Shown: piece after piece, positions 47,207 through 58,318 of the stretch
Layout: the number at the start of each line of letters is the position of its first letter
Numbering within the stretch: the first letter of the stretch is position 1
NCBI GenBank assembly: GCA_905250115.1
Contig: CAJNOI010000026.1
Coordinates: 49,471 to 113,470 of the forward strand
Source of the DNA: Adineta steineri
Lineage: Eukaryota; Rotifera; Eurotatoria; Adinetida; Adinetidae
Length of the DNA stretch: 64,000 bases
Direction of reading: 5' to 3'
Position numbers and translations under genes: made by a program
The notes under the pieces: model-generated
Seen by the model: the letters and a program-made list of their open reading frames with translations, nothing else
What the model was told of the DNA's origin: nothing
Databases searched by the model: none

Positions 47207-47412
47207 TTTTGTTAAGATTTCGACTATCTCAGTAAATTCGAACGAATGTGAACGAAGTTTCTCGTGGTTAAAACGATTGGAAACTTATTTAAGAAATAGT
47301 GTGAAACAAGATGATTGTTAGTATTTCGTCTTTTGAATATTGCCAATGATTTCGAAATTAATTTAGATCAAACAATGATAGATTTTATTGCAAAGAAAGA
47401 TGGAAGAAAACC
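47207..47412 (+). mobile_element. hAT DNA transposon relic: C-terminal dimerisation domain
   Basis: Translating the plus strand gives VKISTISVNSNECERSFSWLKRLETYL then RNSVKQDD, and in the next frame VFRLLNIANDFEINLDQTMIDF then IAKKDGRK. Together this is the hAT dimerisation signature (family pattern 'S.SERSFS.LKRIKTYLRS.M...RL..L.LL.I..D....D'). A frameshift near 47318 (Cys then TAG in the first frame) separates the two parts, so it is dead. No upstream catalytic exons, terminal repeats or target duplications were found. A plain DNA-transposon fossil about 70 codons long. Confidence 0.8.
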
Positions 47413-47918
47413 GATTTACTGAAATGAAGCTTTTTTTTAACTGATATATGTTTTTTTATTTACTTTATTCCAAAAGAAAAGACCAAACGAATAGATTATA
47501 TTAAAAAAAGCCTTCGATTGTAGCATGAATGAACGTAGTATTTTCATAGTAAGGCATTAAAGATAATTACCATACTTATGTTTACACTGCTGGTCCGCCA
47601 TTGGGTGAGTGTTACTATGATTGCGAATGAGAAAGAGAAAGTCCCACCCACATTCTCTGAATCTCAATAGTTTTCTCTTATGCAGAGAAGAGATGGATGT
47701 GGTTGTAGATGAAGTAGATTATGTAATTCACACCCTGTTCGAGATATGCGACAAACACATTATGTAAAAGTCGTACATTAAGATGTCATGGAATATCATC
47801 AATTAACACATTTAAAAAGATTGAGTTTCCCAGACAACGTCGGGTTATTCTGATAGTAATAACATAAAAGAAAAATTTATTTACAAATTATCTCAATAAA
47901 TAAAAACTAACATAAAAT
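47413..47918. other. Spacer between hAT relic and UAS-PARP gene
   Basis: Contains a GC-richer block (47580-47760) with imperfect inverted repeats, for example TTTTCTCT/AGAGAAGA around 47668-47690. It could be the 3' part of the hAT copy. A short LRR-like reading (HLKRLSFPDNVGLF) ends at about 47860 but is too short to call. Confidence 0.35.
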
Positions 47919-49308
47919 TTATTTATAAGTGATAAGATATTCGGGTAAAACATGTCGATTTGAATAGACAATATGAATATTAGATTCACCCGTAGTTGAA
48001 TCATAATTCGATGGACATGTTCTCATTGTTGGATTGCCTTGACAACTTCGACCAATAAGTACACGACACATGAGTATTCTTTTTTCATTTGTTAATGGAT
48101 CGGGTAGAGCATATCTATCACTAACTATTCGACTTGCTGAAAAATAAAATCCATGACCATAATACGTACCTAAAATGAATAATTAATCAGTCTAGAGTTT
48201 TATTTTAATTTTAAAATTTTTACCATTTCTTCCGATACGAAGATGATCAAATCCATTATTAAGAATCTGTTCAGCTGATGCATATGGACAGCCATGAAAT
48301 AAAAGTTTCTCAGTAGCATCATCTCCAATTCTATTATCAATCATTTTCTTTTGATTAAGATATTGCATTAACCATACTGTATTATCAATTCGATGAATTT
48401 CAACAATCGATGATGCTCCATCATCGAAATCAGCAGCAACTCGTCGAAATTCACCTGATTCTGTATTAACTTTTGTTAAAACACTTGCTGGTACAGACCA
48501 ATTTTCAGTTGAAATTGTTGTCAGACTTAAACCAGTTGTATCTGGTAAATCAAATCGAGAATCAAATGCATCACGAGTTTCAATAAGAAGAGAAAATGCT
48601 TCACTCTCTGACATTGTGCCTTGAATAATACTTTCAACTTTAATAACACCACGATCAAATATCAAACAAATAAGTAATGGATAAGTTTCTATCAAAGATG
48701 AATCAATTACTGCACCTACTTCTTCACCTACATGTGTTACAACAGTCGTCAAAAGTCTATATAAATATAAATAGTAATTTATTTTTATTGTCTACGTTTG
48801 TCTTACTCATGATAGTTTTCTTTTGTTAAATTCCACGACCATAAAACAAATTGAGCAGTAAGATAAGTACCGACTGATTCTGACCATAGTACAGTTTCAT
48901 TAAAGATTTGTGTAGCTATACTTTGATCATTATGTATATAAAGTACTAATGGTTGTGGCTAAAAAAAACTTTCATATATTACAATTATCATAATAATAAA
49001 TCAAACATACATTAGTTGAATTAAACAAAGAATTTAATAAAGTCTGATCAAGTGATTCTTGATCGAGTGAAGTTAATGTTGCTGAATATTGATTAGCAAG
49101 TTCATAACATAATTCTTCTTGTTCGAGTACTAAATAATTAATCATGTCAAAATTTATTTACAACAATTTTACTATATCTTACTTTTACTATCATCAAACA
49201 TTGTGAAAAGATTTTCATTGATCGTCGACTATATAAATTTCAAATAGTTGAAATAAAAGAAAATTTGTATCAACTTACTGGCATATCATTAGATTGTACT
49301 TCGGTCAT
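47919..49308 (-). CDS. UAS-domain / PARP mono-ADP-ribosyltransferase fusion protein
   Basis: Six exons encode about 380 residues with two domains. Residues about 45-190 form a UAS thioredoxin-like domain as in FAF1/FAF2/UBXN7: NSLFNSTNPQPLVLYIHNDQ, FNETVLWSESVGTYLTAQFVLWSWNLTKEN, YPLLICLIF, IIQGTMSESEAFSLLIE. These match human FAF1 (LLAIYLHHDES, AESIVSYLSQNFITWAWDLTKD, VLNVIQGNTTVDEL). Residues about 205-380 form a PARP catalytic domain: LLFHGC (NAD-binding His), ILNNGFDHLRIGRNG, TYYGHGFYFSASRIVSDRY (Tyr), and NIHIVYSNRHVLPEYLITYK. The position of the polymerising Glu of PARP1 is Ile, so H-Y-I predicts mono-ADP-ribosylation, as in PARP10/14. No UBA, UBX, macro or WWE domain is seen. Start ATG 49308 (MTEVQSNDMP) splices cleanly; TAA at 47919-47921. 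A link of ubiquitin/p97 or fatty-acid sensing to ADP-ribosylation is inference. Confidence 0.88.
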
Positions 49309-50298
49309 TTTTTGTTAGATTTTCTTATACACGTATACTTGAAATTATATTTTTATCGATTTAAATGCAAAATTGTATAGGTTTTTATTCATCTTTACAA
49401 GACCAAACTGGAAAAAACCTTTTTTTTTGTTCTTTTTTTCCCAAAACGTCACTCCATCGTATCTTGAAGTATTACATTCATAGAACGAAAAAGAAAAAAT
49501 AAATATTTCAAGTATGTTAACTTTATTTACACTTGGAAAAAAGCCCAGTAACATTAATTTTATTGTGTCTTTCACAAGTAAAACTGGGTTTATGATTTAT
49601 TATTCTTTACAAAAACCATGATAACCAAATCTTTCATTTGCAAATAAATTTATTATTGTGTTGAAAAGCGTTTTAACATACTCGCCACGAGTGAAACAGA
49701 AAGAAAGAGACAAACCACACACAATGAGTCAAGATATATTATCAGTCTTATAACTTGATTAATTCAATGCTTTAGTTTTCGAAATAAATAAATTTTTAAT
49801 TATTTTGTAATCATTCGATACATCTTTATAGGTTAATACAAACAATTTCTTCATATGTATTTGTTTATATTTATCTGATAATTGAAGATTACACAATAAT
49901 TTAAACCTTGACTTGAAAAATCATTGAATATAGGTTATTAATATTAAATGATTTGGTATAACACTTAAGAATATTACTAATAGGTTCATATAAATTCTTT
50001 CTCTCATTAAAGAACTATCGTATGAGTCAAATGATTCGTACTAGATGAGAAAGAAATAAACTCTTATTCTTTTCTTTCTTTTCCATCAACAAATAACATA
50101 CAAGTTCGTTTTGTCTATTCTCTATAACATTTATAAGGTTAATTGTCATAACTCTCTGTATTCATCAACGTATATACATTTATCGTATAAGAGAATACAG
50201 AACTTATTTATCCTTTTATTCACCGGTTACTATATGGTACTAATAGTCCTATGCATAGTACACTATTAAATTTCGATTTATATGAATAACGCCTTACA
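49309..50298. other. Divergent intergenic region
   Basis: About 1 kb of AT-rich DNA between the UAS-PARP and FGF-like 5' ends. No gene or repeat recognised. Confidence 0.4.
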
Positions 50299-51310
50299 AT
50301 GCTTGATTTAGACAATATTTTATATGAAAAATTAGTAGTTTTAATGATTTATTTAACATTTATTATAATTCAATCTTCGTCCGATATGGAGTTTTTACCA
50401 ACACGTATTGAACGTGATACGTATGATGAACGAGAAAAACTTGTATCAACTTATAAAATAATATCTAAAAGTCAATGTTTATTACAAATGCGTTCATTTG
50501 ATGGTTATATTCATGCTAAACATATTACTAATCTTCATGATACAAAAGAAACTATTGATGGTAAGTAATGTGTTAACAAGTTTATTCTTGGATAGTAAAA
50601 AAAGAAGAAATTGCTAATGTATCAGATGAGACACTTGATAAATAATAGAAGAAGATAAAACCTTGTTATTATCATCTAATAAAGATAATTTCTACAGGGA
50701 GAATATACGTATTATTAACAAGGTCATAGCGATCTTCTTCAAACATTTAATCAATCTGTATCATATCAAATATGTTGATGCAAATTGATAGGATTACTGA
50801 GTAAAATACGTTTTTTTTTCTTTTTTTTTAGGCATTTTTTTATTTCTTCCTGTTGCTGTGAATCTATTTTTAATTCAACATAAAGAAAGTAAACGTTATT
50901 TATGTGGTCGAAATAATCAATTATTTGGTCTTGTAAGTAAAATAATTGAAATTTCAATAGTTTTATATGTTTTCTATTATGATAAGATTAAAGCAAATGA
51001 ACGTGAATGTTTATTTGAAGCAAAACGTTCTGATGTTGATTTTGGTTATTGGGATTCTTATCGTTTATTTTATGAAAATTCTAATCAAGGTTATCTATCT
51101 ATTTCATATGAATGTCATACAAGATTACGAAAAAAATATTCCAATGATAAATATTTAAATTTCCTTGCTTTTATTCGTATTAATACAGATATAACAAATT
51201 CATATCAAAATCAAACATATTTTAAATCATTAAATCATTATAATAATTATCGACAAAAATTTATAAAATCTTATACATATCATATGAATAGATTTAAAAG
51301 AACTCGTTAA
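50299..51310 (+). CDS. FGF-family secreted growth factor (divergent)
   Basis: Predicted ligand of an FGF receptor. Three exons (50299-50562, about 50832-50932, about 50988-51310) encode about 228 residues. The N-terminus has a signal peptide core (VLMIYLTFIIIQSSS). The beta-trefoil core follows the FGF pattern: LLQMRSFDGYIHAKH (FGF 'L.i..dG.V.g'), IFLFLPVAVNLFLIQHKESKRYLCGRNNQLFGL (FGF 'l...s.vgvv.Ikgv.s.rYLcMn..G.Lyg'), ECLFEAKRSDVDFGYWDSYRLFYENSNQGYLSISYECHTRL (FGF 'eCvF.E...en.Y..Y.S', 'w.yvaLnk.G'). The Cys in ECLF is the invariant FGF cysteine. The C-terminal end is basic (KSYTYHMNRFKRTR), plausible for heparan-sulphate binding. Divergence is high, so the receptor or subfamily cannot be assigned. 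Intron 1 (269 bp) is long and holds an inverted repeat. Confidence 0.75.
50660..50724. repeat. Inverted repeat in FGF-like intron 1
   Basis: ACCTTGTTA (50660-50668) and TAACAAGGT (50716-50724) are exact reverse complements, extended imperfectly by TTAT/ATTAT. The loop is about 47 nt. Confidence 0.35.
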
Positions 51311-51529
51311 ATTTTTTTATGTTATAAATAATGACTCAAAAATGCTGCAGTCAAAACATGTGTGCAGAATAAGTAAAAAAAAATGTAATTGCACCATATC
51401 AACTGTATATCAATATAAGAACAAGAAAAATAGGAACATGTTATCAGTGACTGGCTTGTTTTCTTGGGGATACTTCGTCTGAGAACTGGAGGGATGACAA
51501 ATATGTTTACCTGTTTGCTGTAGTGAAAC

Positions 51530-51595
51530 CAGGACGGTTGGCACGGAAGTCGCTATCCGCTAAGGAGTGTGTAACAACTCACCTGTCGAATGGCC
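51530..51595 (+). pseudogene. 28S rRNA-derived fragment
   Basis: The run CAGGACGGTTGGCACGGAAG then TCGCTATCCGCTAAGGAGTG then TGTAACAACTCACCTGTCGA closely matches the conserved large-subunit rRNA segment CAGGACGGTGGCCATGGAAG/TCGGAATCCGCTAAGGAGTG/TGTAACAACTCACCTGCCGA as I recall it. A few substitutions and small indels are present, and flanks diverge (the surrounding 51440-51640 is GC-richer than its neighbours). It is an isolated fragment between protein genes, not an rDNA unit. Origin by retrotransposition or DNA repair capture is possible. Confidence 0.82.
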
Positions 51596-51746
51596 AGGTA
51601 TTCTGTCATGTACTTAGAATCCCCATACGCTATCCAATCACATTTTTTTTAAAAAATTTAATAAAAAAAAAAGAAACGATTGAAAATCAGTGTTTTTTTT
51701 TTATTAGAACTAAAATTTATATTGTCATATATATATGATGAAAAAT

Positions 51747-53878
51747 TTATTTTGTCCAATAATCAGGATTTGATTTTAACCATTGAATAGTTTTTTCTAA
51801 TCCTTGATCAAATGTAACTTGTTCTTTCCAACCAAGTGATTTAATTAATCCACTTGTTGTTGTACAATATCTTTTTTCTGTAAATGATCGAGCTTTAACA
51901 TATGAAGTAATATCATCAAGTTGTTGATTTGAATGTAATTTTTCTAAAATATATTTCGCTATATCAAGAACATTTAATTCATTTGATGTTCCAATATTAT
52001 AAATCATTTTAGGTTTTCCTTTATTTAAAATAATATCAACAGCATTTATAACATCATCAACATAAAGATAATGACGTATTTGTTTACCATCATCATGAAT
52101 TTTTAATTTTTCACCTTGTAAAACATTAGTAATAAATGTTGGAATAACTTTTTCAATATGTTGTCGTGGACCATAGACATTACATAAACGAATTATACAA
52201 TATGGTAATTTAAAACTTTCACCATAGGATTTAACAAGAAATTCAGCTGCTGCAACTGTTGCTGCATATGGATTAAGTGGATTAAGAAGACAAAATTCTT
52301 GATTACTGCCGGCAGGTGTTTCACCATAAACTTCATCAGTACTAATATGAATAAATTTTTGTATTTTACCATATATACGACTAGCTTCAAGAACAGAATG
52401 TGTTCCATAAACATTTGATTCAGTAAATGTAATACTATTACCAAATGAACTATCAATATGAGCTTGAACTAAAATAAAAATATGAAATCATCTATTTATG
52501 TTAGAAAATCAAATTTTTTTGATCAAGTTAAGTGTGCTCCAAATTTGGAGTTTACGGATATCTGAGTTTTCGCGAAAAACTGTAATCATCTATTTTTGAT
52601 TGCCCTGATAGATACTCTGGACTGTACTGAGTCGACTGGTGATGCTCAAGAAGAAAAAGCACATAGTAGGATCTATATAAATATATACACAGATAGATAG
52701 TCTATGCACAGGACTGTCGCGATCAATATTCTTAGAATCTTTCTTTACAAAAAGTCTTCGTCAATGAAATATAGAATTAATCTATGATTTTTACTTGCAA
52801 AATGGGCAATATGTGTAATATTATATTGTCTACAAAGATGTAAAACAATATCTTTATTGCCAATATCTGCGACAATGAATGAATAATTGGGTGAATTTGG
52901 TTGTAAAATATTTTTTGTATTAGCAACTGGATCAAGTCGATCAATATTAATAATATGATCATTTGGATATGTTTCAAGCCAATAATTAATAAATGTACTT
53001 CCAATAAATCCACAACCACCAGTAACAAGTAAAATTTTAGATGCATTTGCATCAATAGTAATTGATTCTTCTTGTATAATTTGTTCAATACTTTTTAAAA
53101 CATTTGGTAAGATAAATGATGCTTGATAAAGTTGTCGTGTTTCAGGTGAAATCATTTGTTTAGTCCATTTTTCAAATTTATCAGTAATATCTTCTGTTTC
53201 AATTATTTGTGAAATATTTGTTTGTGATTTTAATTCATTCGAATTATTTTTCTCAAAATCTTTTAATGATATTTTACCTTTATTACAAACATCTATATGA
53301 CCATTTACTTTACCATCATGTATTAATGCTAATAAAATAGGTAATATATCAGAAAGAATTGTTATATAATGATATTCATCTGGATTTGATTCCCATAATG
53401 TTTGGAAATATTTTTCATTAATATTATCATTACTTATTGGTGTTAAAAGTCTTGCACTATAAAGAAATATATATTAGTATTGATAATAAGAAGAAAAATT
53501 AACATACTTAACAATATTTGGATGAATATTAAGTAATTGATCAGTGGCATTTTGAATAATATTTAAATTATTATCATTTGTTGTACATGTTAATACAAGA
53601 ACAGGAATTGGAGAATAAGAATTAATTGTAGCTTGAGCAACATATAGAGGAATTAAAAGATGATCACTAATTGTATTAACAAGTATTGAAGAATTTGTAT
53701 CATTAATTATCACAATAATCCGATCAGGTTTTTCATTAGTAATTTTATCTTTTATATCTTGAACTGATGATTTACCTTGATGATAATTATATATAACTGT
53801 TTGTCCAGCTACTTCTAATAAATCTCCACATTGCTTTGCAATAGGATTTAATTCTGACAATAAAAGTAACCAACGCAT
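51747..53878 (-). CDS. Two-domain protein: RmlD-like reductase half plus dTDP-glucose 4,6-dehydratase (TGDS-like) half
   Basis: Extended-SDR nucleotide-sugar protein, three exons, about 600 residues. N-terminal half (about 1-240) aligns in style with dTDP-4-keto-rhamnose reductases (LLEVAGQTVIYNYHQGK, ITNEKPDRIIVIIND, SARLLTPISND, ILSDILPILLALIHDGKVNGHIDVCNKGKISLKDF). Its glycine-rich nucleotide loop is lost (LSELNPIAK where GxxGWIG is expected). C-terminal half (about 300-600) is TGDS-like: VTGGCGFIGST Rossmann loop, INIDRLD, HFAIQAHIDSSFGNS, STDEVYGE catalytic Thr-Asp-Glu, NPYAATVAAAE, RLCNVYGPRQHIEKVIPTFI, and IYNIGT. The SDR YxxxK motif reads Y-A-A-T-V: the lysine is Val. The domain order is the reverse of plant RHM, as I recall it. 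Deoxysugar (rhamnose-type) synthesis is the family role; activity here is doubtful. The intron 52469-52793 is long and palindrome-bearing. Confidence 0.85.
52537..52578. repeat. Two palindromes in the dehydratase-gene intron
   Basis: CTCCAAATTTGGAG (52537-52550, 14 bp, perfect) and TTTTCGCGAAAA (52567-52578, 12 bp, perfect) lie 16 bp apart in a 325-bp intron. Confidence 0.4.
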
Positions 53879-55591
53879 TTTTTTTATGTTGTTTGAAATA
53901 AAAGTTTGTTAAATAAAGAGAAAAAAATCTGTCTATACCCTTTAATAGAATCGACCGGAAAAGAAAGAGAATTTTAATATTTGCATTTTTTCTTATGAAT
54001 GTATCAGTGTAGAAAATGAAGTGAAAAGAAAGAGAAAAAAAATTCTCAGTAATGTCAGAAGTCATCAAATAAGAAACACATTTTTATTACAAGAGGAAGA
54101 AAAAACTACCATGGCCGTCTGAAATTAAAACAAACACAAAATGTGTTATGACTTATACTTCAAATCGTAGTATAGATTTAGAAAGGAATTATTTGTCTTT
54201 AATAGCGAATGCAAAAGTTTTCGAAGAAAATCTTTATTAATTTTTCATCCGATTGATAGTATTCGGAACGAATGAAAGAAGATGAAAATTATATTCTTTC
54301 CAAATATGAATTTCATGTGAATTTCTTTCTTCTTAGCTTTTTCTAAAAGTTACATTAGAGTTCGATATCTTCCTTGGTATTAAGAACTATAGAAGGATGA
54401 AATATCACTTTGTTCAACAATTCAATCAGTTCTTTTGTATGCTGAAAGATTCTCTCATGACTTTCGTATCAAAAGCATAGCATATTCGTTCTTATTCATA
54501 TTTTGTACAAGTGAAAAATGAATAAATATCTTCGCTAGAAATTTTCGGATGATTCATTATTTATTTTAAACTATGACCTTATCGCTTATTTCATTTCTAT
54601 GAATAAACAAACTACTATGCACAGAAGAGATATTATACAGTCTAAAAATGGCTGCATACACTAATATTTATAAAAAAGGTTTCAATATATATTTATTTTT
54701 TAGAGGATTTCGCCGTTGACTGATTATTTTAGGTTTCCTCTGGAAAAATTACCTTCTAGAATGTCGTCGAATTATGCTCAATAAGAAAAAATATGAAAGA
54801 TAAATTGATTAGAAGGAATTTCTTGATTCTTTGAATTTTCATATTTAATTTTCAGTATAATTTGTGAGAATGAAAAAGTTTTGACTAACGGGTGACGAGA
54901 TTGAGTCGAGTTATTTTTGTTTCCTATCATATGAGATTACTGACTCAAGTGAAGTTATTTCGAGTAGTATGTACATATTATTAACAGAACTAATTAATCA
55001 TTTATACATTGACAAAAAGAAATGTAGTAAATATCTATTTAGTTAGAATCACATTATGTTGTTTGATACAACATAAAGATCAGAGTTAAGAAGTTAATCG
55101 GACATGAACATCTTGGTATCGGAATATTCGATACTGATCTGTTTTTGTCAGATAATAATTGTTTTTCATGCTAAAAAATGTTCTTCTAATTAACAAAATA
55201 TATTTCTTTTACTTGGACATTAATCAAATAGATTTTCTTTTCATAATAGTGGAAAAAACAAATGGTATCGTGTCAATCTTAAACAATACGAAATCTCTTG
55301 AGATTAAAAAAAACGATCTGTATGTTAACAAGTTGATCTTAATTTTTTGAAATTACATGAAAAAAAAATTTTCTCACCAGTTAATTATTTCATAAATACT
55401 TTAATTTTCCTAAGAGTTTCTTCTTCTATTTTGCTACAAGTGCATTTTCTTATTTTCTACCTTCAGAAAACGATAAAATACTGTTGAAAAATTTTTCTTT
55501 CTTTTTCTCTCGCTTTCTCTTTTATCGCAACATATATATATATATATAATAGATTCTTTTTTCATATCTATTCTATCATTTTGCAAATAAT
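53879..55591. other. Intergenic region, about 1.7 kb
   Basis: AT-rich with no gene recognised. A (TA)n run at 55530-55548 precedes the tiny ORF below. Confidence 0.45.
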
Positions 55592-55780
55592 ATGGGTACT
55601 AGTCAATCTCAATGTCGTCCACATGCTCATCAAAATTATAATACATATTTAGGACCAGCGTGGGGTCAAACACATAATGCTACTCCAACTGTTGGAAATG
55701 GACAAATTCATCATCATCATCATGCAAGAGCGGGATTTGGCTTTGGTGCACCACGACCACATCTACGTAGACGTTGTTAA
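55592..55780 (+). CDS. Tiny protein with N-myristoylation motif (62 aa)
   Basis: Unrecognised. ATG 55592 to TAA 55778-55780. The N-terminus MGTSQSQ fits the N-myristoylation consensus (Gly2, Ser6). The rest is His/Gly/Ala-rich (TPTVGNGQIHHHHHARAGFGFGAPRP) with a basic Cys end (HLRRRC). Composition (CA-rich, higher GC than the flanks), a TATA-like run 40-60 bp upstream and AT-rich 3' sequence support a short real gene. A membrane-attached metal-binding peptide is conceivable but unproven. Confidence 0.5.
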   Translation: MGTSQSQCRPHAHQNYNTYLGPAWGQTHNATPTVGNGQIHHHHHARAGFGFGAPRPHLRRRC

Positions 55781-58318
55781 TCATATGTATATTATTAAAG
55801 TATTGCAACATTTTTATTTTAAAAGTTTATTGTCAACATATGTATTTAATTAAAAAAATAATTAAAATTTGACGAAAAAAATATGAAGTCTTTATCTGGC
55901 GTATCTAGGGTTCACAAAAAAGCATGTTTACTTATTATCATCAAACGCAATTATTGTTAGATGATAGAGTGATTAAAACAATTTTTATAAAAATAGAAGC
56001 AGCATTATTTACGAGTAGATTACAGATGCTAATGAGTAAAAAAGAATTTCTATTAACAAGAGATAAGATTACGCGTGAAAGTGTTATTATTTTACTTTAC
56101 GTCTACCATATATAATACTACAGATCAGTTGCAGAGTTATATATATATATATCTCGTTATGGAAATTTGAGAAAGTCGTATACACCTCGAATATTCTTCA
56201 AGTTTTTCAGTAGAACATACTCTTATAACATTTTAATTCTTCAGTAGAAGTGTAAGGTAGATAATACCTGATTTTCTTTTAGAAGATATTGTATATCAAT
56301 ATGAATAGCCATAAAGGCAGAAGTAACTGATGTAGAGTATCTATTTTCATAAATTTAGTTATAAATAGAAAATTATTTTGAAAGAGAAAGTCATCATCTA
56401 TCTGAATAGACCACCTTGGAAAGAAAACTATTATACAAATTTATCACTTTGATTATTAGTAAATGTAAAATTTCGCATTTGCTTTATTTTTTATGTATTT
56501 GCTTATAAGTGCATGAACAAAACTTCTTATTTATGAAAACAAAACAGCTGTCTACTCTTTTTTACTTTTATAGTGCAAAACTAAGTTTCGCTCATATCAC
56601 GAACACTTTGAACAATTATTTTTTTCTCATCATACTAAAAAGTCATTGTTTTATTACCGGAAATAGGTAATTTTTTTCATAAAGTACTATGACATACAAC
56701 AGTGCAAATTTTTGATTAATGTCTAAGGTTAAGAAAGGTTAATGTCTCTAATCTAATAATTCATTTGATCAGTTATATTTTCAAGAGATTAGTTTGACGT
56801 ATTTATTGTATAGTCATTATTTGATTAAAGTAAAAATATTGTTTACGGTCTGTCAGACATTCTATAAAGATGTCATACTCATGATAATTACAAGTTTATG
56901 TACTCATATGACAAAAGATTATGAGATAAAAACACCTTCGAGAGAAATTCAACACTATGATTTAGTCGATTGTTATTGAGAAAAATGCTGTTGACGAAGA
57001 TAAATATATAACGTACTTTTTTTTCACGGAAAAAGTATAGGCTATTTAAAGCACTTCATATAATACAAGAAAAAAGAAACCTACGCTATTAATTATGAGT
57101 TCGAAGGTGACAGTTGGTGTATGACAAAGTCTTCCTATGTTATATTAATTACCAAAAAACTCAACTTCCAGTCTGTGTTTGTCATATACAAAATTTACAT
57201 TTACAAATTAATATGGACTTCAAACTATATTTTCGTTGAATATTTTTTTTCATTTTTAATATATAGTCAATCTATAAAAAGTAAAAAAACATAACAATTG
57301 ATCGAAATAAAACTATAACTTTTTTTATAGACAAAACAAACTATTCTTAGTTTCTTCAATAGAATAATAAATATCCTTTTTTTTTAGCCAAATTCTTTTT
57401 ATAGACAATATAATGACGTCAATGTTATTTTTTTTATTTATGCATTGCATGATTGTAGTATCCTATTTAAAATTACATGAATATTAATCAATCATAATAT
57501 CATCTTCATTCTTATTGTGAATCAACAGAGAATCGATCACAATAGATTATTCTTCATTAATGATATAGACATCATGAATATATATATAAGACTCGACTTG
57601 GGATTTGCTGCACTATGGGTACATCGTCGTAAATAATCATAAAAAAAGAATTTAGATATGATATTTATTGTAAATATGAATATTCATAGAAAATAGCATA
57701 TTTTCTAATTTAACGATAATAGTAATGCGTAGTTAAACGACTGAAATTTTTAAGATATTAATTATATTATTGTTGTCACGTGTACTTCAGACGTTCTACT
57801 GTAGAACCTAAGTCTAAAACAGTCAGTATTTTAGAAATGGCATATTTTTTGTGTATTTTGTTCACATTTACTACACTTTTTATTTCATCAAATTATATTT
57901 ATTAGATGTCAAAAGAAGAAAGATTAATTTGTTTAACATTAATAAAGATGCCTTTCCAGATTCTAGGCTAATTGGTGTTTTTATGTTTTTTAGTTTTCCA
58001 TTTTATAATTAATCAAGAAAAGTGTTAACGTACTATAATTTTATTCAATGTGTTGAAATTAATAAATTTCAATCATTTTTTTCCAAAGTCAAAAACAGAC
58101 AACAATATATAAATATGTTTTTAAATTAGTTGTCCTTTCCTTAAATTAATTTTGTTTCTATATTTATACACGTGTACTATTCGACTTTGACTGTTACTAT
58201 ATTTAAATACAGTAAAAAATTGATAAAGAATATATGTATAATTTATGACTTTCTTTAGTCACAACACTAAAATTTAAAATCAGAAAATAATTATATTTTC
58301 AAACAAAGATATATTCTG
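55781..58318. other. Intergenic region, about 2.5 kb
   Basis: Very AT-rich, no gene recognised. It includes an inverted repeat TGTATGACAAA (57118-57128) / TTTGTCATATACA (57178-57190) and a perfect CRE at 57414-57421. Confidence 0.45.

Noticed and set aside
51523-51738. 71-codon plus-strand open frame (KPGRLARKSLSAKECVTT)
   Set aside because: It is a translation of the 28S-derived fragment and flanks, not a protein gene.
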